IMG/VR virus record: IMGVR_UViG_3300045107_000127 | Location: 1 to 56,865 of that record | Origin: a virus | Strand: one strand, 5' to 3' | Length of the DNA: 56,865 nt | Made by a program: the position numbers and the translations under genes | Part shown: positions 30,406 to 36,377 of the stretch, piece by piece | Position numbering within the stretch: position 1 is the stretch's first letter | Layout: every line of letters starts with the position of its first letter | The notes under the pieces: model-generated | Databases searched by the model: none | Told to the model about the DNA's origin: nothing | The model's input: the letters and a program-made list of their open reading frames with translations, nothing else

Positions 30406-31137
30406 ATGACGCTTGGCATGGAGTACCTGATCCGTCACCGCATCGTCGAAGATATGGTGGAATACCCGCTCAGCCTGTTCCTCGAAGGGGCTGAGCGGGT
30501 TGCTCTCACGTTCGACCGGAAGGGTAATACGAAGCTTCTGGTTCGCCGCTATCTGATCGACCGAACCGACACCAAAGCCGCCCTACCGCCCTGCGATGAG
30601 TTTGTCATCAAGTCCAGTGCGATGTTCAGTGACCCTCGCATCGTGATCGATGGCATGCACCCGATCTCGTATGTCGAGGAACCCGTCGAAGCCTCCCTCA
30701 ACTCACCACGACGACCCATCGAGTCCGAAGTCTACCACTACTACGCCCTGAACCTGCTCAACAGCGGCTACCACCGCAGCGTCAAGGAAAGCTGGCTGTG
30801 GCGTGCGTTCTACGAAATCTACATGCTCCCCTTCACTGAGAGCAAGGGAGCCGCCTGGGACGAACTGGAAGAAGAACTCGTGCGGATGAATGCGAAGGAC
30901 TTCGCACGGAAGGACAAGTACCTGTGGACGCACTGGCTGCTCTGGAAGCGGATCATCATGCCCGAGAGCATGATGAAGCTGACCGAGCGGGGCGTGGCGG
31001 GAGAGTTGGCGTTTAGCCCTGTCTACTTAGACCGATATTCGGCTCGGGACGCATCGCCTTCTTGTTCGGGTCTTGTTTCAGAACATACTTCGAAGTCGCC
31101 GTCTGCGGACCCTTCGGCGGGTACTCTTTCGGCCTGA
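30406..31137 (+). CDS. Hypothetical protein with doubtful C-terminus
   Basis: 243 codons, not recognised. The first 200 residues are well-behaved, with a helical part (HYYALNLLNSGYHRSVKESW) and RKDKYLWTHWLLWKRIIMPE. The last about 40 residues (from VYLDRYSARD) use unusual codons, are Ser-rich, and are antisense to the 31013..31243 gene. The true end may be near 31015, where a TAG exists in another frame, if a base was lost or gained. It is in one unit with the poly-Asp gene. Confidence 0.65.
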   Translation: MTLGMEYLIRHRIVEDMVEYPLSLFLEGAERVALTFDRKGNTKLLVRRYLIDRTDTKAALPPCDEFVIKSSAMFSDPRIVIDGMHPISYVEEPVEASLNSPRRPIESEVYHYYALNLLNSGYHRSVKESWLWRAFYEIYMLPFTESKGAAWDELEEELVRMNAKDFARKDKYLWTHWLLWKRIIMPESMMKLTERGVAGELAFSPVYLDRYSARDASPSCSGLVSEHTSKSPSADPSAGTLSA

Positions 31138-31243
31138 TTTCACCCGGATTCGCCTTAAAGAACAGGTTCGGCAGTTCCTTCATCGGCTCGGCGTATCCGC
31201 CGTCCCCCACTTCTTTCAAGAACCACGATTTGAAACTCAGCAT
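31013..31243 (-). CDS. Small protein with capsid-targeting-like N-terminus
   Basis: 76 residues from ATG 31243 (MLSFKSWFLKEVGDG); an ATG at 31249 adds two residues. The start strongly resembles T4 head-packaging tags, and LKE at residues 9-11 fits the gp21 (L/I)xE cleavage rule. The remainder is Pro/Lys-rich and probably disordered (EIRPKEYPPKGPQTATSKYV). No Shine-Dalgarno; ATATAT is just upstream and shared with the divergent 31258 gene. Confidence 0.65.
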   Translation of the reverse strand: MLSFKSWFLKEVGDGGYAEPMKELPNLFFKANPGEIRPKEYPPKGPQTATSKYVLKQDPNKKAMRPEPNIGLSRQG

Positions 31244-31257
31244 ACTCATATATTGTC
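31244..31257. promoter_or_regulatory. Shared 14-bp bidirectional start region
   Basis: Only 14 bases separate the two divergent ATGs at 31243 and 31258. The centre is CATATATTG; on each strand ATATAT stands 4 bases before the ATG. If both genes use it, their transcripts begin at or next to the start codons. Confidence 0.45.
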
Positions 31258-31782
31258 ATGAGTAATCCAAACTGGCGTGGCATCATGAAGGTGTTGGAAA
31301 TCCAACACATTCGAGACGGTAAAGTAATCTGGGAGCAGAAGAACATCCTCAACCTGCTCCACAACGACGGCGAAGAGTTCGTCCTACGGGCCGCATTCAA
31401 CGGCGGGCGGGTCAGTAATATCATCCCCGAGAATTTCTACATGGGTCTGGACAACCGCCAGACCCCGGTGGCCTCGGACACGATGGACAGCCTGATCGCA
31501 GAGCCGACGGCGAACGGCTATACGAGGCAGCCGATTAGCTCGGCCGGTGACTTCACGGTAGTGGAAGACAGCAGTCACTTCCGGGCCGTGTCGCCCATCG
31601 TGGCGTTCCAGGCGGCAGGCGGTAGCTGGGGGCCGGTGCAGAACCTCTTCCTGACGGACCGCACGGACAACACGGGCTTCCTCATCGCCACGGCCACGAT
31701 CCAGACGCCGATCACCGTTAACGACGGCGAGACGGTCACTCTTCGGCTGGCGATTCAGCTTCGGGACTGTCCTGTAGAGTAA
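31258..31782 (+). CDS. Virion structural (tail-fibre associated) protein
   Basis: 174 residues of a family I know from phage tail genes: an N-terminal LNLLHNDGEEFVLRAAFNGG, then FYMGLDNRQTPVASDTMDSL, EPTANGYTRQPIS, and a final strand set ending in DGETVTLRLAIQLRD. The conserved Y/F-x-GLDNR and EPxxNGYxRQ are characteristic. A tail tip or fibre-connecting role is likely. The 3' end overlaps the convergent 31736 gene by 47 bases. Confidence 0.7.
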   Translation: MSNPNWRGIMKVLEIQHIRDGKVIWEQKNILNLLHNDGEEFVLRAAFNGGRVSNIIPENFYMGLDNRQTPVASDTMDSLIAEPTANGYTRQPISSAGDFTVVEDSSHFRAVSPIVAFQAAGGSWGPVQNLFLTDRTDNTGFLIATATIQTPITVNDGETVTLRLAIQLRDCPVE

Positions 31783-32275
31783 GAGATTCCGTCAGGTCCG
31801 CCATGTCCGATATCTGTACGAAGTGGATGATGGTCAGCCACCGCCCTTCGTGCTTGATCCTGTTGTGTTCACGGTAGTACAGGAACTTGCTGCCGCCGTC
31901 CGGGATGTCCAGCAAGTTCTCCGACGTGAACCCCGGTTTCACCTGCTCATCGTAAGCCGCCCGCTCCTCCTTGTTCATCCTGAACCACTCCTCGTCCGTT
32001 ACTTCCGGTAGCGGCGGGGCGGGCTTGTGCGGCAGCGGGATCGAATAGCCGTCTTTTCTTATCCCAATCGGGAAGTCGCCCTTCGGGTTCGACAGGTAGT
32101 AGTTACAGAACACTTCTTTGGCCGGTTCGGTCGAGTTCTCGCCGATGAACCACACCGGGACGCTCACGCCCACCGTTTTCACTTGTTCTCCTGCGTGAAG
32201 TGCGTACCGCTGCTCCCGAGTCAGGTGAATCAGGTGATGAACGGCGAGGGTGAGAGGTTGGGTGTTATTAGTCAT
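31736..32275 (-). CDS. Hypothetical protein
   Basis: 179 residues, not recognised. It has HLTREQRYALHAGEQVKTVG at the start, a Pro-rich centre (YSIPLPHKPAPPLPEVTDEE), and strand-helix at the end (LTIIHFVQISDMADLTESLT). The ATG follows CGGATA by 3 bases with no Shine-Dalgarno. The last residues are antisense to the structural gene. Confidence 0.6.
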   Translation of the reverse strand: MTNNTQPLTLAVHHLIHLTREQRYALHAGEQVKTVGVSVPVWFIGENSTEPAKEVFCNYYLSNPKGDFPIGIRKDGYSIPLPHKPAPPLPEVTDEEWFRMNKEERAAYDEQVKPGFTSENLLDIPDGGSKFLYYREHNRIKHEGRWLTIIHFVQISDMADLTESLTLQDSPEAESPAEE

Positions 32276-32301
32276 AGCTATCCGGTGAGAAGGAGGGCGC
32301 T

Positions 32302-33243
32302 ATGAAGAAAATAGCTATTGCCATTACGTCCATCGCCCTGAGTTTACTGTGCATGACCATCGTGGTCGTCTCAGATAAACAAGTAAAGCCGCCCGTGGTT
32401 CAGCGTGACTACGGGAACTTTCAATTGATCGAGGGCATGCCTGTTGTGCCGGACCACCCGCTTGCGATCTATGGGAGCAACATGGCTCCCATCGAACAGC
32501 GGGACGAGGCCGTGCGCAAGTGGCTCGCACCGTCGGTGAAGATCGGCGTCCGTGGGGCGTCCGGTTCAGGCACCATCGTCTACTACGACACGAAGGATAA
32601 CACCGCCTACGTCCAGTCCTGCGGCCACTTGTGGAACGGGAACATGTCTGGCGAGGAGGCTAAGAAGAAGAACGTGGAATGCGAGATCATCATCTGGTAT
32701 CAGAACATGAACAAGCTTCCGCAAACGAAGACCTACAAGGGCACCGTGCTGTACTACTGCAACGACCGTGGTCGGGACAGCAGCCTCGTGAAGTTCAACC
32801 CGGACTACGCACCGGACTACTTCCCGATTGCCCCTGAGAACTACACCCTCAACGCAGGGACGCAGTTGCACTCGGTCGGATGTGACGGCGGGCGGGAAGT
32901 TGCCCACTACGAAGTACAGGTCGTCGGTATGCAGGCCGCTCGGGGCCAGTACCAGGATTTGATTACGAAGAACAACAGCCCACGGCCGGGGCGGTCCGGC
33001 GGCGGGCTGATGAGTGACGACGGGTATTACGTCGGTATCTGTTGGGGTACGTCCGATAAGACCGGCAACGGCATCGGCCTGTTCACCCCACTAGGAACCG
33101 TCCGTAATCAGAATAAGATCAACGGGTACGACTGGTTGAACGAGGTTGGTCAGAATCCGGTTCGCCGTATTCCGATCAAAGACCGAAACAACCCGCAAGG
33201 ACAGTATCCGCCGGACTATATCCCGACTCCGGGGAAGAAGTAA
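32302..33243 (+). CDS. Exported trypsin-like serine protease
   Basis: 313 residues. A signal peptide or anchor (MKKIAIAITSIALSLLCMTI) is followed by a chymotrypsin-fold domain with the triad His109 (SCGHLW), Asp159 (RGRDSSLVKF) and Ser232 (PGRSGGGLM). The oxyanion motif GRSGGG is standard for bacterial trypsin-like or V8-like enzymes. The enzyme should act outside the cytoplasm. The last 40 residues are Pro-rich. RBS GAAGGAGGGCGC precedes ATG 32302. It is the third peptidase of the window. Confidence 0.88.
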   Translation: MKKIAIAITSIALSLLCMTIVVVSDKQVKPPVVQRDYGNFQLIEGMPVVPDHPLAIYGSNMAPIEQRDEAVRKWLAPSVKIGVRGASGSGTIVYYDTKDNTAYVQSCGHLWNGNMSGEEAKKKNVECEIIIWYQNMNKLPQTKTYKGTVLYYCNDRGRDSSLVKFNPDYAPDYFPIAPENYTLNAGTQLHSVGCDGGREVAHYEVQVVGMQAARGQYQDLITKNNSPRPGRSGGGLMSDDGYYVGICWGTSDKTGNGIGLFTPLGTVRNQNKINGYDWLNEVGQNPVRRIPIKDRNNPQGQYPPDYIPTPGKK

Positions 33244-33424
33244 AGACGTTAACGTACTTGCCGTCGGAGTAACCTCCGACGGTAAACGTTTGACACAGCC
33301 CCAACTCCTGCAACTGCTTGGCGTAAGCAATCGCATCTTCGACCGACGGGAAGCTCATCCCGTGACAAGCAATCTGCGTCGTGTCGGTCAGGATGTACGT
33401 CGGGCACACAATCGTTTCGTTCAT
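33176..33424 (-). CDS. Small hypothetical protein
   Basis: 82 codons with AAGGA before ATG 33424. Residues 26-60 look like a compact alpha/beta unit (PSVEDAIAYAKQLQELGLCQ, FTVGGYSDGKYVNVF). The last 20 codons are antisense to the protease gene. Not recognised; it is co-directional with the Cas4-like nuclease gene upstream. Confidence 0.6.
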   Translation of the reverse strand: MNETIVCPTYILTDTTQIACHGMSFPSVEDAIAYAKQLQELGLCQTFTVGGYSDGKYVNVFTSSPESGYSPADTVLAGCFGL

Positions 33425-33433
33425 GATATTCCT

Positions 33434-34276
33434 TTACAGTAGGTTGGTTCTGCCGAGCTTGCTCAGGTCGCCGTCCCACGCCTCCGAGGCCGAGACGCCG
33501 CCCGCCTTGCCGTATGCACTGTTCTGGTAGAACGTACACATGTTGTTGTACTCGCACCGGGTACAGTGCGGGCCGATCTTCCCACGAGCGGCCTCCGGCG
33601 GCTTGTTCTGGATGTCCTTGTAGACTTGCAGAAGCTCCTGCTCAATCGCCAGGATGGACTCCTCGCTGTAGGTCGATCCCACAAGGTCGCCGCCGTCAAC
33701 GTAGTACAGGGCGCACTTGATGTTCTCCGGGGCGATCCCGAAGTCTTTGTTAACGACACGGGCGTACATCCGAAGCTGCGGGTCACGCACGATGGTTTCC
33801 CGAGTCTCCCGGTACGGCCCCTTCTTGGTCGTCTTGTAGTCGAGAATCCACGCCTTGTCGTCCCGGATGATAATCCGGTCGATGAACCCCAGGATGTTCC
33901 GGTTGTGCGGCGGGTCCAGGTCGTAGGTGAACTTGTACTCGCAGTGCCCGTCGAACCCCATTTGGTGCGAAATCTTCTGGATGTTCCGCAATTGGGTGGG
34001 CAGTCTTGTGGTATAATCGGGGTGGCGGGGAGGGGCTTTCTTGCCCGGCTCTAGCTCGACCTTCCCTCGGGTCACGTCGGTCATGATCTCGCCCATCGCC
34101 CGCTCGCCCTTCGACTGGACGTAAAGTTCGGCGCACTTGTGGACGATCTTACCATAGGTGAAGTACCACTGCTCCGGCCCAGGGTTGGGGATTTTCTCGT
34201 GGTACTTGAGTTTATAGTACCAGTCGCACTGTTTCCAGCTTTTCGACCGGCTAATGGAAATGTGTTCGATAAGCAT
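33434..34276 (-). CDS. Cas4/RecB-like PD-(D/E)xK nuclease
   Basis: 280 residues. The nuclease core has the early ISISRSKSWKQCDWYYKLKY, GKIVHKCAELYV, the catalytic Asp in LGFIDRI and the ILDYKTTK motif, then PQLRMYARVV. Three C-terminal Cys (HCTRCEYNNMC) plus Cys17 (QCDW) match the iron-sulfur cluster of Cas4/AddB-type exonucleases. Phage Cas4-like proteins take part in recombination or replication and sometimes interfere with CRISPR spacer acquisition. It is divergent from the primase gene, which suggests a replication role. Confidence 0.85.
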   Translation of the reverse strand: MLIEHISISRSKSWKQCDWYYKLKYHEKIPNPGPEQWYFTYGKIVHKCAELYVQSKGERAMGEIMTDVTRGKVELEPGKKAPPRHPDYTTRLPTQLRNIQKISHQMGFDGHCEYKFTYDLDPPHNRNILGFIDRIIIRDDKAWILDYKTTKKGPYRETRETIVRDPQLRMYARVVNKDFGIAPENIKCALYYVDGGDLVGSTYSEESILAIEQELLQVYKDIQNKPPEAARGKIGPHCTRCEYNNMCTFYQNSAYGKAGGVSASEAWDGDLSKLGRTNLL

Positions 34277-34350
34277 CCTGCACTTGTTTCCTGTTAGAGA
34301 CTAAAGTAATATAGCTATTTGCAGGGCGTAAGTCCAGACGAGATTCACTA

Positions 34351-35400
34351 ATGAGCAACGTCGATTACGAAACATTCCTGAAGTGGGCACAAGAACGCTT
34401 TGGCGTTGAAAACGTGCGTGTCCACGGCGACGAAATCAAAGTGAACTCCGTGTTCGTCAACGACGACCACAAGTTCCACTTGTGGATGAACCCCAGCGGC
34501 GGCAAGTCGAAGCACGGCGAGCGTGGCTCCTACCGCTGCTGGAAGACCCACAAGGCCGGAAGTCTCGTCTCCCTCGTCGCCTACGTCGATAAATGCACCT
34601 TCGAGGAAGCCGAAGAGACGATCTGCAACATCCCTTCACTGAGGGCACTCGAAGCCCGTGTCCATGCCTTCTTCAACAGCCCGATGGACGAAGTGGCCCC
34701 GGCCCCCGACGAGCCGGTGAACGCCGGGATCGAGTTCCCGCCGGACACCTACAAGATCGACGACATGCCCTCACTGAGTCGTAACAAGCGAATCGCCTGC
34801 AACTACCTCCGCTCCCGGAACCTGCCGAGCGACGGGCTGTACTACTGCACGGACGGGGATTACCGCAACCGGATCGTTATCCCGTACTTCGACCAGCAAG
34901 GCCGATTGATCTACTGGAACGCCCGGAACGTGAAAGAGGGCGGGCTGAAATACATGAAGCCCGACGACCCGAATCTGTCACAGGAAAACGTCCTGTTCTG
35001 TCGTCAGTGGCCGAGAAAAGGGAAGAAGCTCTACATCACCGAGGGCGAGTTCGACGCCATCGTGCTAGACCTGTGCGGGCTGAACGGGTGCGGGCAGGGC
35101 GGCAAGTCGATCACCGACGCCCAGATCAACATGCTCCGGGGTTACATCCCGGTCTTGGCCTACGACAACGACGAAGGGAAACGGAAGGACACGGGGTTCG
35201 AGGCCACCATCGAGAACGGAAACAAGCTGCTGGCTGCCGGTTTCACTGAAGTCCATTACGTCCGACCCCCGAAGGGGTACAAGGACTGGAACGAACTCTA
35301 CCAGAAAAAGGGCGATGCCGTCGTCAAGGCATACATCGAGAAGTTCGAGATGCCTTTCAACATGTGGACCGAAGAGATGCTTAGGATGAAGCGAGCTTAG
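34351..35400 (+). CDS. DNA primase (DnaG-type)
   Basis: 349 residues. Makes RNA primers for DNA replication. An N-terminal zinc-binding-like part ends GERGSYRCWKTHKAGSLVSL (65-84). The core has RNRIVIPYFDQQGRLIYWNA and the TOPRIM domain: LYITEGEFDAIVLDL (catalytic Glu) with GLNGCGQGGKS and IPVLAYDNDEGK (metal-binding DxD). It lacks a visible helicase domain, so it would work with a separate helicase outside this window. The spacing to the Cas4-like gene is only 74 bases. Confidence 0.92.
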   Translation: MSNVDYETFLKWAQERFGVENVRVHGDEIKVNSVFVNDDHKFHLWMNPSGGKSKHGERGSYRCWKTHKAGSLVSLVAYVDKCTFEEAEETICNIPSLRALEARVHAFFNSPMDEVAPAPDEPVNAGIEFPPDTYKIDDMPSLSRNKRIACNYLRSRNLPSDGLYYCTDGDYRNRIVIPYFDQQGRLIYWNARNVKEGGLKYMKPDDPNLSQENVLFCRQWPRKGKKLYITEGEFDAIVLDLCGLNGCGQGGKSITDAQINMLRGYIPVLAYDNDEGKRKDTGFEATIENGNKLLAAGFTEVHYVRPPKGYKDWNELYQKKGDAVVKAYIEKFEMPFNMWTEEMLRMKRA

Positions 35401-35608
35401 CTTCTAGCCACCGGCTAAACGGGCCTTTGTAGCCCTCTTCTTTCTTTTCGGGCAAGCCCTTGTGCTTGGTCGAGGCGAAGTCGTCCGCATCGTCGTAGCT
35501 GATGTCCCCCGCAACTTTCTTGACTTCGGGGCTGGCGCAATTGCCGGTCTTCTGGCACTTGTGTACCATGCCGAAGAACCGTTGTTGGGATTTACTTTTA
35601 GCTGGCAT
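35381..35608 (-). CDS. DUF3008 family protein
   Basis: 75 residues from ATG 35608 (MPAKSKSQQRFFGMVHKCQK). This opening and the later SYDDADDFASTKHKGLPEKK are the signature of the DUF3008 family, short basic proteins frequent in phages and of unknown role. The sequence suggests DNA binding. A TATATAA box stands 5 bases upstream of the ATG with no Shine-Dalgarno. The stop lies inside the primase gene end (20-base antisense overlap). Confidence 0.85.
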   Translation of the reverse strand: MPAKSKSQQRFFGMVHKCQKTGNCASPEVKKVAGDISYDDADDFASTKHKGLPEKKEEGYKGPFSRWLEAKLASS

Positions 35609-35612
35609 GCTC

Positions 35613-35620
35613 TTATATAT
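35613..35620 (-). promoter_or_regulatory. TATATAA box next to a start codon
   Basis: On the minus strand ATATATAAGAGC ends directly at ATG 35608. It is one of the ATA-N4/5-ATG set described under findings. Confidence 0.4.
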
Positions 35621-35640
35621 CAACCCGAATTGAGGATCAT

Positions 35641-36102
35641 ATGGAAATCACCGCCAAGACAGTCGAGAGGCTGCAATACTTCAAGGGCAAGGTCTGCACC
35701 ATCCTGACCAGCCCCATCAACCGTGAGTTCAACGAGACGTTCGCCCGAGAACACTTCGTTGTGGAAGTTCAGGAAATCGGCCGTGAGTGCATCTGGGGGA
35801 CGCACCCCTACAACGGGACCGTCGCCTTCTTCCCGATGCAGAGCGTCATCAGCATCCAAGAGGAGATCGTGCTGGACCCGGTGAACAACCCCGAACACCG
35901 AAAGATGATCGAGGAGTACGAGAAGAAGTCCGGCAAGAAGGTCGTCAGCGACGTGAGTCCGCACCTTGCCCCGACCACCGCCACGCCCCCGGCCGTAAAA
36001 GAAGAAACGCCGCCCCAGCAAGAGGCGGCGTTCGTTGATATTCGGCGTCTGACGCAGTTGGCGAAGCAATCGAAAGAAGGCTTCGACAACAAGAAGCGTT
36101 AG
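35641..36102 (+). CDS. Hypothetical protein
   Basis: 153 residues with GAGGATC before ATG 35641. The N-terminal 85 residues look folded (YFKGKVCTILTSPINREFNE, GTVAFFPMQSVISIQEEIVL) like a small barrel. The C-terminal part is Pro/Thr-rich and charged. No family recognised. It converges on the 36099 frameshift ORF with a 4-base overlap. Confidence 0.7.
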   Translation: MEITAKTVERLQYFKGKVCTILTSPINREFNETFAREHFVVEVQEIGRECIWGTHPYNGTVAFFPMQSVISIQEEIVLDPVNNPEHRKMIEEYEKKSGKKVVSDVSPHLAPTTATPPAVKEETPPQQEAAFVDIRRLTQLAKQSKEGFDNKKR

Positions 36103-36377
36103 TCTTCACCCCAGGCGTCGTCGTCGTGATCGTCGGCGAACCGATTCTTCTTCGCCTTCCGAGCCGCAGAGACTTTAGCCAGGGCACGTCTGACCAGTTT
36201 GTCGGGCGTGCCCGTCATCTCCTGGTCGAGCATGTCTTGCAGGTAGTCTCTGAACTTTTCGCCCCAGCGGCTACCCAGCACCACATCGACCTTGCCGAGC
36301 AAGTCTTCGTCGCTCACGTTATCGATCACTGCGTCCACGCTGTCGGGGGCGACATACTCGTCTCCGGCGTCAATTAC
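36099..36377 (-). CDS. C-terminal extension made by probable -1 frameshift
   Basis: 92 codons open in the -1 frame from the end of the 36374..38968 gene to TAA 36099. It has no good start of its own; the only candidate is a GTG at 36338 without ribosome-binding site. The product (VIDAGDEYVAPDSVDAVIDN, then LGSRWGEKFRDYLQDMLDQE, and an acidic end) looks like a real folded peptide. A slippery A AAA AAG lies exactly where the frames meet. Translation as an extension of the large protein explains the missing start. Confidence 0.65.
   Translation of the reverse strand, partial: VIDAGDEYVAPDSVDAVIDNVSDEDLLGKVDVVLGSRWGEKFRDYLQDMLDQEMTGTPDKLVRRALAKVSAARKAKKNRFADDHDDDAWGED

Noticed and set aside
30162-30419. 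Minus-strand poly-serine ORF
   Set aside because: Complement of the poly-Asp codons; no start signal and pure low complexity.
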